Source: Ophiura sarsii
Lineage: Eukaryota; Echinodermata; Ophiuroidea; Amphilepidida; Ophiuridae
Direction: 5' to 3'
Length of the DNA stretch: 64,000 nt
Assembly (NCBI GenBank): GCA_035610835.1
Contig: CM069443.1
Location: 58,297,266-58,361,265, forward strand
Under the pieces are notes generated by a model that was not told the origin of the DNA, ran no database searches, and worked only from the letters and a program-made list of their open reading frames with translations. This document shows positions 12,077 to 24,247 of this stretch, piece by piece (the stretch's first letter is position 1; the number at the start of each line of letters is the position of its first letter). A program made the translations under genes and the position numbers.

Positions 12077-13000
12077 GATTGATGAAACATGATCGAAGAT
12101 TAACTAATTTATTTTGACATCACATTTTAATTATGATTGTAGCAATACACGAAATGTACTGTCATAACTGCAGTAATCTAATGGTTGTACGATATGACAA
12201 GCTGTTACAATTTCATGCAGCGATAACCTCAAATTCTGACGCTTACGCTTTGACGACTAGATTGGTTGAGTGATGAGGTTATTTAAGGAGGCACACTGAA
12301 CTCTAAATGCATCAATTGCTCCGAACCGTCAAGGGATGGCGCTCAATAACGCGAGCAGACGACGATATCAGATCGGCCAAGCTTGGCCAAAGTTATCAAA
12401 AAGGGCCAACATGATGGCTGCGCAATGATATCATCTATATGTTGATGTATTGGGCGTGCTTGTAGACGCCCTGTATGACATCATGGCAATTCTTCTGCCG
12501 TTTCGACTGGCAATTCGAACGAAAAATAAGCAAATTATTACCTTTTTAGTACGAGCAGATTTTTTCGACAGGTTTTCTGGGAAAACCAGTATTGACAATG
12601 CTATTGAGCTACACTTTGAAAAGACTATTCAATAATCACATGACATACTGCATGTACTATAGGTATTTAACGGGTTTAAGCCTTTGATACGTTACTATAG
12701 CATTGACAGTTAATATTTTTGGAGTCGGTAATGGGCCACTTTAAATTGACATGTTATGGGGATACACAGATAAACTCAACATCGCTATTAGGGGGAACAA
12801 TGAAAGGATCGGCCCGGTGCTTTAGTCAGGGTGCAAAAGTCATTTCTTCCTCAGGAACATGGTCCTAAGGTTCAAGATTTCCTCAATCAAACCGTAACCA
12901 TGGTAACGCAAAATAGCTTCTGCAGCACTTCAAAAGGAAGAATGTTAACATAATATTAATATGTTTTGTCACAGAACTTAGCTTAATATCTACTCATTCA
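12077..13000. other. No gene recognised
   Basis: Mixed-composition spacer. The ORF at 12450-12635 shows no recognisable family. Nothing else can be supported. Confidence 0.4.
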
Positions 13001-13777
13001 TTAGTATGACAACGAAATTATCAGATTACCTCCCTGGGTTCGGTACATCATTGGAAACTTCATGCGTTGTTGTTGGATTTTAACAACAGCTTGTGAAACT
13101 CTATGAGGTTTCACACTGTAAGACGTGACGAAGTGCCAGCTTTTCCCATCAAAATGTATGTCTAAGGCTTTCCTCAGCACATTATCACGATGGTGGAGTT
13201 CAGGTCCATTCCATGCCACAAGAACGACTTCATTGACACTCTCAGTGGACAATTTTCTCTCTGGTCTATTGTGGTGTTCTAATTTCCTTCCCATTGATTC
13301 AACTACTGATTCAACTGCTCCCTTGATAGAAGCACTTAGAACACAGTGGAGGAAATCTGGAATGAGATCATACAACAAGGCTTGATCTTTGCAGAAGTTT
13401 CCAATAACTTCCTTCTCCGATAACTTTGATTTACTCCCACACTTGATCATTGAGTGAAGTCTGTGCAAGAACATCTTAGCTTGATTGATCATTGTTGGTT
13501 GGTCAACTTCCAAGCTGACTATGGAGCTACATGCATCCCAGAAATTCCTCTGGGCCAATATTCTGGTTACAAAGAGTTATTCGCCACACTTGCTGGCATT
13601 TTCAGCACGATCTGTGTAGCTTGTTAGTGTGCGCACATACTCAGTCAGCTGTTGCTCGTCTTCATCAGCCAACAACCTTTTTTCAAGGTTGGACACAAGA
13701 GTTTCTAGAAAATCTTGGGGATCTCTCTTTGAATTGAGCAAACCAGGCAGGGCATTCTCGCTATTTGAATCGAGCAT
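13001..13777 (-). pseudogene. Unrecognised protein-coding remnant with an in-frame stop
   Basis: One minus-strand frame reads from 13777 to 13001 (about 258 codons) with a single TAA at about 13574-13576, shortly before the segment starting AQRNFWDACSS. The composition is protein-like: an N-terminal acidic helical stretch (DPQDFLETLVSNLEKRLLAD), a middle with W, C and H residues (FLHCVLSAS, VAWNGPELHHRDNVLRKALD) and a C-terminal HFDGKSWHFVT block. I do not recognise the family. The minus-strand ORF upstream (14066-13845; Lys-rich, HTKGCQQEF-like) could be a further exon or part of the same element. The in-frame stop and the repeats around it suggest a decaying transposon gene; an intact exon pair with an intron over the stop is not excluded. 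Confidence 0.45.
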
Positions 13778-14293
13778 TTCTTGTCACATAATCTCACTTT
13801 GGGCTGCGGATTTATAGGAGTATCTGGAAGGAATTTATTTTTGACTAGCACATGTTGTTCAAAAAAGGCCACTTATCTTGTGGTGGTGCTTCCTTTTTTG
13901 TGAGGCTGTTCTTCATTGTCGCATCACTCACATGGATATGAAGATGGTAAAGAGACCGCTGGCTACTTTTATCTTTGAACTCCTGCTGGCAGCCCTTAGT
14001 CCAATGTGTACGCTTGTGATTATAATCATTGGGATTTATGTCTCTTTGTGTATTTTTCACGTGCATCTCCTTTTTAAACTTTCTCTATTTTTGCATTAAA
14101 AAGGTTTCTTTTAAATGTGACTATCAATTTGGTCTTTTCTTTCCTTTTTGTCCATTTAGCAAAAATTAATATATCCTCAAATATGAGATATTGGTGTCAG
14201 CTGCTGTCCTTTTAGTCATCTCCATTTGCGTTACTGCTTTAATGTACCTCTTGATGTTGATGATTACATTTACTCAAACTATTCTACTTTCTA

Positions 14294-14700
14294 CTGCGAG
14301 CGTATAGCAAGATGCGACCGAAGGGAGGGAGCAGGGTCTCTGCTACCAAGGTTTAGAGGGTCTATAGTTTTAGGCTATTGAGGATGCACGAGTCTAGTGC
14401 TATAGTTAGTTCTGTGCTGCGAGCGTATAGCGAGATGCGACCGAAGGAAGGGACCAGGGTCTCTGCTACCAAGGTTTAGAGGGTCACAGTTTTAGGCTAT
14501 TGAGGATGCACGAGTCTAGTGCTATAGTTAGTTCCGTGCTGCGAGCGTATAGCGAGATGCGACCGAAGGGAGGGAGCAGAGTCTCTGCTACCAAGGTTTA
14601 GAGGGTCACAGTTTTAGGCTATTGAGGATGCACGAATCTAGTGCTATAGTTAGATCCGTGCTGCGAGCGTATAAGCGAGATGCGACCGAAGGGAGCATCA
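14294..14700 (+). repeat. 122-bp tandem repeat, about 3.3 copies
   Basis: Units start at CTGCGAGCGTATAG: 14294, 14417, 14539 and 14661. Each contains GATGCGACCGAAGG, CTCTGCTACCAAGG, TTTAGAGGGTC and GAGGATGCACGA. Copies are more than 90% alike; the last is truncated after GACCGAAGGGAGC. A related scrap (GGATGTCTGCTACGAAGG) follows at about 14970. Confidence 0.9.
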
Positions 14701-15264
14701 CTTGAATACCCATTGGTGATATGATTACCCCCACGGGCCGTCAAATTATCATTCAGTTTCCCCCACACAAAAATACATCAAGTTCAATTATGGGTGACCA
14801 GAGCAAAGACAGGATGATTTGGATGGCAATTGGACGGTTTTATGAACAGCTGTCACTTCACGGATCAAGGGAGAATGGAAATAGCCTCTTCTTAATTATC
14901 TGCGTGAAATAAAGATGAGCACGCACGGGCACGGCTATCTGGTTTACTAGTGCCTCCCCAACGCCTAGGGCAGGATGTCTGCTACGAAGGTTCACAGGGT
15001 CACACATATAATTATTGGCAAGGCACGAACACGAACGAGTCAACGAGGTTTTGGCAGAACACCGACGATATCGCTTTAAAGATTGCGCTATCCATCAATC
15101 ATTCAATAAACCGCAGATAGATCTTGGCAACTATATAATATATTCTGTACGTGAAATGACACATAGCAACGAAATGCTCGTTTTATTGATGTAGTAAACT
15201 ATGACGTTATAAAAATCTTTCGTGTCCCATTCCATTTCCGTGCTTGATTTCCTCTCCTCGTTGT

Positions 15265-16180
15265 GCAGCTGGTATTTCCCATCTTACCTTGGAGATTGGT
15301 GGATCCGTAGTCAGGCCTTCTGCTTCAATTAAGAACCTTGGTATTGTATTTGACAATAGCCTCACCATGAATAGCCATGTAAGTTCCTTATGTCGGAGTG
15401 TAAATTTCCATATTCGTAACATTGCAAGAATACGTCGTTTCATTGACCAAACTACTTGTGCACATGCAGCAAGATCTCTGATCCTATCTCGACTGGACTA
15501 TGGCAACTCGCTTTTATGCGGTCTTCCAAAACAGGCAGTGCAACGTCTCCAAAAGCTTCAAAATCGCGCGGCGCGTCTAATTTTTCAAGTTAGTAAGCGT
15601 ACTAGTGCCGCGCCGCTCTTGCGCGAGTTGCATTGGTTGCCTGTCCAGCAGAGGATAGATTTCAAGATCTTGGTGCATGTGTACAACTGTCTTCATGACT
15701 CATCTCCTTCATATTTACAGGATCGGCTGCACAAATACAGGTGTAACCGTACTGGCCTTAGGTCCATGAAGGATCTTTCCCGACTAGAAATCCCCAAAAC
15801 AAAAAGAGCTTATGGGATAGATCATTTTCGGCTTATGGTCCTAAGTTGTGGAACAGCTTACCAACTAATGTACGCGATGCTCCCAATGTGAAAGCTTTTA
15901 AAAAGCTCTTAAAAACCTACCTTTTCCCAAATTAATTGCTAGTCATTGTGCATATTTTTTTTATTTATTTATTTTTTGGTTTCTTAATTGTATATTTATA
16001 TATATATATATCTGTTTTTATCATAATTGCTGATGTAATATGTAGGTCATGTATTTTATCATGTGTCATTATTTTGTTGCATGCTGTAACTATATTGTAT
16101 TTTAGATTGTGTTTTAATGTACAGCGCATTGGTCCATGGGAAATGCGCTTTATAAGTATCCTTAATAATAAAATAATAAA
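15265..16180 (+). mobile_element. 5'-truncated CR1/L2-group LINE: reverse-transcriptase C-terminus and 3' tail
   Basis: The frame from about 15265 encodes the hallmark end of CR1-like ORF2: KNLGIVFDNSLTM, ILSRLDYGNSLL, VQRLQKLQNRAARLI and LLRELHWLPVQQRIDFK, then an LF/SPSYL block. This region lies C-terminal to the RT catalytic core, so catalytic residues are absent by truncation. A one-base deletion near 15812 shifts the frame; the usual C-terminal AYGPKLWNSLP-type motif continues in another frame to a TAA at about 15934. The 3' UTR ends in GCGCTTTATAAGTATCC and an (AATAA)n-like tail at about 16180, the typical end of this LINE group. Non-functional. Confidence 0.88.
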
Positions 16181-16671
16181 TTTCTACTTGTGTTTTGTCG
16201 ATCTGTGTAGTTTTGTGCATTTATATCCATAAATAACATGTTTGTCAGTTATTCATGTCTACTCTTGAGACTTGAATACATATCTCATAATGTGTTTATG
16301 TACACTTGAGACAACTTTAAGTGTAGCTGACATGACTTGCCTGGGCCGGCGACTACATAATGCACATCTTGAAAACAATCTTATTCCCAAATTTAACTTC
16401 AATTACTTTTATAGTGGTTCTCGTGATATAAGCGGGAATTCACTTAAAATGTGTCCATGGAGAACAGTACAAAAACATTTGCATGCATCAAAAACCAATT
16501 TTGTTTCTTTTCGTTTCTTTTTTGTTGTTTTTATAACATCTAAAGCTAACATTTCTAAGGTCTAAAATTGTGCAGGGATAATGAGAAAAATATGGGCTTT
16601 CATCTAAAATGTTTGATATCAAAATCTAAATTTTGACGGGGAAAAGCTTTTAAGCTTTTAAGCGGAAAGTG

Positions 16672-16780
16672 TTAAAACACTTTCCGCACGGCAGCAGACG
16701 ACAGTGAGTTCCAAAAGTTTAATTTTATCACCATATTTGGAATCACCATGGATATGCATTAAAATAAGTACATAGGTAGG
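16672..16780 (-). repeat. Fragment of the TTAACACTTTCC MITE, reverse orientation
   Basis: Starts with AACACTTTCCGC facing an adjacent inverted GCGGAAAGTGTT. It continues with GGCAGCAGACGACAGTG and ATTTGGAATCACCATGG, which match the reverse complement of the copy at 938-1168. Confidence 0.55.
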
Positions 16781-16843
16781 TTGCCACTGGCCTACTATAT
16801 ATATATATTCAAATGTCGTAGTCTAACCAGAAATGGTTGTCAA

Positions 16844-16850
16844 TAATAAT

Positions 16851-16898
<48 letters not shown>
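16844..16898. repeat. (TA)n(GA)n microsatellite
   Basis: Alternating TA followed by about 15 GA units, directly abutting the palindromic element at 16894. A shorter TA tract occurs at 16797-16808 and another at 17803-17820. Confidence 0.9.
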
Positions 16899-16900
<2 letters not shown>

Positions 16901-17737
16901 GATAATAGATATGACTCGGACGAAGCAAGTAGAGTAAATTTGTATTCAAGCTTTCGACTTTATTGTCTTCTTCAGGATACTGCATAAACAAAATAAAACA
17001 GATAAAACATGTAAATAATAAAAGTTGACAATATGGTTACATATGTAACGCGCGCGTTACAATATAATTAAAGTATAAAAAGAGTATAAAGAGTATAAAA
17101 AGAGAAGGAACGAGAGACTCACGTGTATACGGTGTGCGATTGCAAGATAAATTAAAGAATAATAAATGTAAACAAAGATATTGGAAGTGCGTACAAATGT
17201 GACTAGAGCGCTCCCTGCGACGTAAGTGCGCCTCTTGCGATTAATCGCGTGAATAAAAACTGCGCGCGACTGTACGCATCGGCAAAATACGCGGGTATAA
17301 AATGAAAGCGCTACGAGAGCAGAAAAGGCCTACGCGGGCCAAATGCCGCAAATAATGATAATCGAGAGCAAATAAATAACAAAGACGAAAGTTTGATTAT
17401 TCGTCAACGTTCAATACATGATCTTTCACTCATGCCCATTGAAAAAATGAGGAAAGAATGCAATGGCGCCATTTTACACAGAGAGTCATCACTCATTGCT
17501 AAGCTACATACTCTCGTTCCTTCTCTTTTTATACTCTTTATACTCTTTTTATACTTTAATTATATTGTAATGCGCGCGTTACATATGTAATTACCATATG
17601 TACAACTTTTATTATTTACATGTTTTATCTGTTTTATTTTGTTTATGCAGTATCCTGAAGAAGACAATAAAGTCGAAAGCTTGAATACAAATTTACTCTA
17701 CTTGCTTCGTCCGAGTCATATCTATTATCTCACTCTA
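16894..17737. mobile_element. Fold-back element with ~225-bp arms
   Basis: The left arm (16894-17116) and right arm (17511-17737) are inverted copies at about 95% identity. They share AGAGTGAGATAATAGATATG, GGACGAAGCAAGTAGAG, TATCCTGAAGAAGACAATAA (right arm, plus strand), ATGTAACGCGCGCGTTAC-like and AAAGAGTATAAAGAGTATAA blocks. The ~394-bp centre is unique and CpG-rich, with no ORF of note. The arms are AT-rich with an unusual CGCGCG core. Confidence 0.85.
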
Positions 17738-17857
17738 TAACTATTATCTTCGACATGACATGCTCTAATAAGCGTATGGAGATCAACACATTTCTCACAG
17801 TATATATATATATATATATAAAGTTGGCTCTCTTTGGGAGGTTCTATTAGACCCAAG

Positions 17858-20800
17858 TTTATATATATACACAGCCAGGGGCGGAAATTTCTTGTTAGGT
17901 GTGGGGGGGATGATAAGTTTGGCCCCTAAAAAATTAAATTTAGCTGGTACCATCCCGGCGGTGCACAGCACCGCACTCCGAGCTATGCTCGGACAGGGGG
18001 AGTCTGAGGGGGTATGTGCCCCCCTCAGAAGTAGAAAAAATTTCAATTTTCAAACTCATTTGGTGCGATCTGGTGTATACTTTTGATGAATATTGTATTG
18101 AAAAGCCATCGCTTCATTTTCAATAAATATTTTGTTTTTTATCAATGAACAAAAGAAGTTGAGCATTTTTTATACTGATATATTCTTGATTTTAGTATAG
18201 ATGGTTTAAAAGCTCCAACAGGGGGAGTCTGAGTGGGGATGTGCCCCCCTCAGAAGTAGAAAAAATTTCAATTTTCAAACTCATTTGGTGCGATTTTTTC
18301 AAACTCATTTGGTGCGATCTGGTGTATACTTTTGATGAATATTGTATTGAAAAGCCATTGCTTCATTTTCAATAAATATTTTGTTTTTTATCAATGAACA
18401 AAAGAAGTTGAGCATTTTTATACTGATATATTCTTGATTTTAGTATAGATGGTTTAAAAGCTCCAACAGGGGGCATCTGAGGGTGGGGGGATATGCCCCC
18501 CTGAGAAGTAGAATTTGTTTCAATTTTCAAACTCATTTCGTGCGATCTGGTATACTTTTGACCAATATTTTATTGAAAAGCAATCACTTTATTATTTCTG
18601 ATCAATATTGGTTTTTTAAATAGGCAGATAGGCCAAATACCAGAAAGAAGTTAATTAGTTACCTCCAAAAGATGGATTCTTAACGTACATACACGTATGT
18701 ATCCTAACCAACGTACAATAAACTCCAAACGTTCTTATGTCCCTCCCTCCCTCTCTTTTTCCTTTTTTTTCCTCCTTTTTCCCCTTTTTTCTTTCTTTTT
18801 TTCCTTTTCCCCCCTTTTTTCCTTTTTTTTTGTGGTAGATGTGAAAAATCAGGGGGGGGGATGATTACATTGACCATCCCCCCAGGTCAAAAAGTGGGGG
18901 GGATAAATCCCCCCCATCCCCCCCGGGATTTCCGCCCTTGCACAGCCGTTTTCGCCATACGTTTGGTAAACGTTTATGAGGTCTAAACGTTTACCAAACG
19001 TTTTTTAATGTATTAGATAAACGTTTATTAAACGTTTGGACCTTTTAAACATTTATAAAACGTTTGTTGGTTTTTGTTTATGCAATGATTAATATTAATG
19101 TTTATTAAACATTTTCACCAAGTTGCATTTCATACGTTTTGTTATTTTCACCAAACGTTTGCTAAACGTTTACGAGTTCAAACGTTTGCCAACAATTTTG
19201 ATTAACGTTTAACATACATTTTTAGCTTTCAAACGTTTATGTTACGTTTATTGATTTTTGTTCATTTCGCGATTTTAATATTAATGTCAATCAAATATTT
19301 TTTTCGAGGTGTATGTCAGATGTTCTCTTATTGTCGTTGAATAAATGTATATAATTTTACATTCACCTTGTTTTGGTTTTGCTCCAATAATCGTTTTTGA
19401 GATGATTATTTTTCGAACGTTGATATTAAATTACTATAACATGTCTATTTGACATGGAGTTTTTGGTTTTTTTCAAAACATCATCACAGATTTTTAGAAG
19501 TTAGACCCGTTGGACCAAAAATTGCATTATATTAAATCGATGAAAACGCTGAAAATATTTCTATTTTCCCCTTTAACCATCTGGGCTCTGTTGCATAAAA
19601 GTTCAGATTCATCTAAACTTAGGAAGAGCATGGTCTTTCAGATTGAGTGATTCTGAATGCTAGGATAAGAAGGATATTTAAATTTGGCCTACGGTCTAAA
19701 ATCAGAAAGATCAAATCACTAATTATTCTTGCAATCTTCTTTATTTTAAGAAGAGTTATAGGCTGAATATAATCCTTCTTACATGGAATATAGAACTTAA
19801 AAATTCTATGCAATAGGCAAGGCGCGGATCCAGCCAAGTTTAGTGGGGGGGGGGGGGGGCGGAACAAATGGAGTTGCCTTGACAGAACAATGTTCTCTAT
19901 CAAACTAAAAGCACTAATTAACACATGCACTGGTTACGTATAAAGGCCTAGACATACCTATAATGAAAATATAGTTTTATTGTCACGATTGATACAAAAT
20001 AGAGTACAATATATTACAATACAATCATTATTTAATATATACGATAATACGAGACATGCCAGATAGCATGGTATAATAGAGTAAAATGAGTATTACGGTG
20101 TAGGCGACCTTTAAAGGATCTGACAAATTAGCTGCTGAAAAGTACCATTTGCTGCTTTAACCGGAGTCACAATACGAAATTATACATCAGTGATGAAAAG
20201 TATTTTCAAAGTTTGGCTCTTAGGTTCTGTCAATACACGCAAACAACTGAGTTACCTTTAACTTGTATGCACAAACAATTCCTGACCAGATGATGTAGCT
20301 AATTTGAAAACAGTAATTGGTATTAAATATCTTAGACGTACATTAAATGAGCAATTGTTTCCCTATATGCGCACGAGGCTACATGTACGTGATCATGTGA
20401 TTAAGTGAATATAGGACGAATGCTTAACAACGGATCACATTTAAAAATGATACTACTACGAATTATGAAATAATTTAGTTCCATCCAATAACGTGTGATA
20501 AATTTCATGGAGTCATAAAATCCAAATCAATCGTTAGTTTAAATCTAACGGAGATTCAAAATGTTCGTCCGTTCGTGTCCGCCATCGTCTGATTTAGTGG
20601 ATACTTTTACCATCGGGATATCCAAGGGGGAAAGGACTATTAGTACCTTAATTATGCCATTTATGGCACGATTCATGTAAACATTTACCGGCCCAGGCGA
20701 TTTCAACAAAATTGTGTTTTTGAAACCAACTCCAGGCACAACGCGCCTGCCAATGCGCCCTTTATGCTCGCATACCTCGTGCGCCCCACGGCCCGCGCAG

Positions 20801-21460
20801 TAGTACGCTCGTCTTAACGCAGTTTGTTGTGGAAACTGAGACGCGGTGCGTTCGATGTTCTTTATTTAGCCGGCATTTTACCTCAAGCGATCAACCAATG
20901 TGTACGTGCAACGGAAAAGCTCCCGCTTTTAACGACGTGCCATTTTCATAACGATTTTCATGCACATTGCACACTTCATACATTGTTTGGATTAAATTGT
21001 TACTTCATGCTCGTGGAGGTGGTATGTTGCGCAGATTTTGTGTAAGTTTTCGTGTTATAAATGTCGTTTTCATGCGTTCGTTAGTATTTTATCAGCCCAA
21101 AATCATATCTCTTCTTTTACTTTTAGTTTGTTTTGAGGCGTTGTTGTTGTTTTCTTGTGTGTGTGTTTATAATTTAGTAAAGTTCCTTGCTTGCTTCTAT
21201 TTTTGTTATAGGCCTCGTTTTGTTTGTTTGTTTAGGTTATTTTAATTTATTCGTTATCATTTTTTTCGACTCTAATTTAATCCCTGGTTCGTTTAATAAA
21301 CGTTTTACTCGATAATGGTTTGACAAACGTTTGAAAATAAACGTTTGACAGACGTCTGACTCGGTACAGATTTATAAACGGTTTGAAAATTAACGTTTGA
21401 CAAACATTTTCTAAACGTTTATCAAACGTTTGGCGAAAGCGGCTATGTATATAGGCCAGT
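17858..21460. mobile_element. AAACGTTT-rich TIR element (outer), interrupted by a nested insertion
   Basis: If the insertion at 17877-18947 is removed, the left end reads TATACACAGCCGTTTTCGCC followed by ATACGTTTGGTAAACGTTTA. The right end (21395-21460), reverse-complemented, reads TATACATAGCCGCTTTCGCC then AAACGTTTGATAAACGTTTA. Both ends are followed by several hundred bases (18960-19280) or about 150 bases (21285-21440) dense in the palindrome AAACGTTT. The interior (19281-21284) has no transposase; it holds a MITE-like segment near 19575-19770, a poly-G run at 19845 and a GC-richer patch near 20740-20830. Non-autonomous; superfamily unknown. Confidence 0.75.
17877..18940. mobile_element. 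1,064-bp non-autonomous DNA transposon nested in the AAACGTTT element
   Basis: Terminal inverted repeats AGGGGCGGAAATTTC and, at the right end on the minus strand, CAAGGGCGGAAATCCC. CACAGCC flanks both sides (17870-17876, 18941-18947), a 7-bp target duplication or an 8-bp one with a mismatch, suggestive of a hAT relative. The body has a ~215-bp block (GGGGGAGTCTGAGGGG, TCATTTGGTGCGATCTGG, AGAAGTTGAGCATTTTT) repeated about 2.7 times, then a T/C-rich tract (18730-18830) and G-runs. A similar GTGCCCCCCTNAGAAGTAG-type block occurs in the element at 23066. Confidence 0.8.
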
Positions 21461-21532
21461 CGCAACCTACGTGTAGAGCTCATTTTAGAGCCACCATCTT
21501 TGTTCAGTGGAAAAGCGTCAATCCATCTGAAC

Positions 21533-21548
21533 GGCTCTTTTCAGAGCC
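21533..21548 (+). promoter_or_regulatory. Histone-mRNA-type 3' stem-loop (orphan)
   Basis: GGCTCTTTTCAGAGCC forms the canonical 6-bp stem and 4-nt loop of replication-dependent histone mRNAs, preceded by A/C and followed by ACAAA. A purine-rich AAGTAGGAAAGGG lies about 20 nt downstream, where a U7-pairing element would be. A weaker look-alike (GAGCTCATTTTAGAGCCACC) is at about 21477-21496. No histone reading frame is found upstream on this strand, so it is either a relic of a histone gene or coincidence. Confidence 0.5.
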
Positions 21549-22226
21549 ACAAATTTTCTCACAAGTAGGAAAGGGCACCTACTCTCAAATCATCGGGCAA
21601 GGGGCAGCCCAAATGATGATAACAATAGAGAAGTGGCAATCTCTATGTTTTGCTTAATAGTAGGCCTATACTAATTTGGTCCTGAAGAGCTAATCCTGAC
21701 GAAAGCTCGACAGATTAAAGCTTGTCCGACGGCGAACCCGTTAAACTTTTAACTTATATTATGAATACCCATCGTAAAAGCCTATCTCACAATTCTCTCA
21801 AATCATGTTACGAACCATCTAAAAGAAATTCATTACTTCATGAATCATCGCGATAGCTGCGTACCAAGTGCGTTCCAATCAAATTAATCGTTAGATGAGA
21901 ACGCGCACGCCGAGCGCGGGTTACTAATAATTGCCCGAAAGTACTGCGCCAAGTGTTCCATTGTTTTGCTCACTGACCGACCAATCAAATTAACGCCTCA
22001 CGCCCCTAAACTGAATATTCAATGAGTTATGAGGAAACACGATTAAAGCTTATTTCTGATTGGTTGAATGATAAAAATGTTAATGAGCGGATGACCCGAC
22101 TAGGACTGTTTCAATAACTAAGAAGGGGTGGACAAAATAAACAGAAAACTAATTAATCATAAGCAAGATTATATCGGTACAAATCAACGATTTGGATAAA
22201 ATATGCATATTTTTCAGTAATGAATG

Positions 22227-22357
22227 AGAATAATGACTCTTTTCGTGAATTTGTTCCCTCGGGGGCTGCGCCCCTCGGGACAATTCCTCAGACCAGTACA
22301 AAAACCTCTGATTTTAAAACAAATTCACGAAAACAGTTGTTACGCAGTCATTATTCT
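22227..22357. repeat. Short inverted repeat with a CCCTCGGGGGCTGCGCCCC core
   Basis: The left AGAATAATGACTCTTTTCGT is matched by inverted CAAATTCACGAAAA and GCAGTCATTATTCT at the right. The centre holds the palindromic CCTCGGGGGCTGCGCCCCTC. Probably a small MITE. Confidence 0.6.
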
Positions 22358-24247
22358 CTAATTATTTTTAAGACAAAAATAGGCCCTGATTAAGTCAAAG
22401 AAGTATGTACATATATATCACTCGCCTCATTAGGTTAGTCAGTCGAGGTTTTTTCACTATGTTCATTTGAAAGTAGTTCAGGTTAATAGCCTCTTCCCAG
22501 GGTAAAGTCACTCCGATTAATCATTTATTGCGATTTTCAAGAACAATAAAGATTGAGATGCGGTAGGCTATCTGGTACTGAGTCACATCATCGGGGTTTT
22601 TCCCTTTCTGATTCATCATGTTGAAGTAAAGTGGTTTTGGGGCAATGTTTTCTCCGCCGAGATGATATGAGATTGATGAAGTCGATCACATTAGAGATTT
22701 ATAGTGGTAATAACTGATTATCTATAGGTGGAAAGGGGATTCCCCAAGCCCGCATGCGCATCTCCCTTGCTCTGCATATAGTATTCTTTATTATAATTCG
22801 CTATCTGACTATAGTTTGTTTAATATAAAGTGGAAGATGACCTTTAAAGAAAATTATATTTTGGAAAAGTGTTCTTTAGGTCCCGGTTACTGGACTGTAC
22901 TAGCATTTCTTCCGATACTGCCAAACCCAGGATCGTTCGATACTCGTACAAAGTTAGTGTTCCAGTATCGGACGATACTGGCATAAAATGGTTCATATCG
23001 GGCGATACTGGAACACAATTATATACCAGTAGGCCTATTGAGCCAAATTACTACTGGTAGCATGCATAGGCGTGCGCAGGATTTTTTTTACCCGGGGGGC
23101 TTAAAAATAAATTTCATTGGTTCGCACAGCTAATCGCGGTAACGCGGACAGGGGGAGTATAAGGGGGGATGTGCCCCCCTTGGATTTTTTTTGTTTTTGA
23201 TTTAAATTTTCGATCCCATTTGGTGCGATTTGGTGTGTAATTTTCTATCAATATTGTCTTATTATCAATATCATTCAAAATTGGATTTATTTTTTTTCCC
23301 CCTTCAATTTTGGAAAAGCAAACAACACGGCATAAGGGTTTGAAATCGCGATTAAATTAAAAAGGATTTGCGAAAATATTGGCTATTGTTAAAAGAAAGG
23401 TTTAACAAACCGTTCCTGAAGCCATGTTGGTATTAGCTTGACTGATAATTAAAGAGTGAAACTAATTTGCGAGTAGCGCGCCAAAAATGTCTATTTTAAC
23501 ACTAAAAAGTTCCAGAAAACGTTTCAGAAGCCATTTTTTCCAATTGAATAACAAAGAAGTATAAAAATAATAGGCGCGGAGCGCGCAAACATTTGTTATT
23601 GTAAAAATGTAAAAATAAAGGTTTAGAAAAACGTTCTTGAAGTCATCTTGTTAAGCTTGAATAATAAATAAACAGTGAAACTAATGCGCGCGAAGCGCGC
23701 ATAAAATGTATTTTTAACACTAAAAAGGTTCAGAAAACGTTTATGAAGCCATCTTGTTGAAATTGAATAATACAAAGTAAAAAATAATAGACGCGGAGCG
23801 CGAAAAAATTGGCTATTGTAAAAATAAAGGTTTAGAAAAACATTCTTGAAGTCATCTTGTTAAGCTTGAATAATAAATACACAGTGAAACTAATGCGCGC
23901 GAAGCGCGCAAAAAATGTATTTTAACACTAAAAAGGTTTAGAAAATGTTTATGAAGCCATCTTATTGAAATTGAATAATACAGAGTCAAAAATAATAAGC
24001 GCGGAGCGCGAAAAAATTGGCTATTGTAAAAATAAAGGTTTAGAAAAACGTTCTCACAAAAAATATAATTTTAACACTAAAAAGGTTTAGAAAAACGTTC
24101 CTGGAGCTATCTTGTTAAGCTTGAATAATAAATAATCAGTGAAACTAATACGCGCGTCTTGTTCAAATTGAATAACAAAATATTTAAAAAAAATGGCTAT
24201 TGTAAAAGGAAAGGTTAAAAAAAACGTTCCTGAAACCATCTTCTTAA

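Noticed and set aside
17652..17700. Hammerhead-ribozyme-like core (CTGAAGA...GTCGAAA) in the arms of the fold-back element
   Set aside because: CUGANGA and GAAA are present, but stem II would need an unpaired A and has only three pairs, and no stem III with a cleavable UH could be found.
20971..21532. Histone gene upstream of the stem-loop
   Set aside because: Inspection of the plus-strand frames shows no histone-fold or tail sequence, and the segment before 21460 is transposon terminus.
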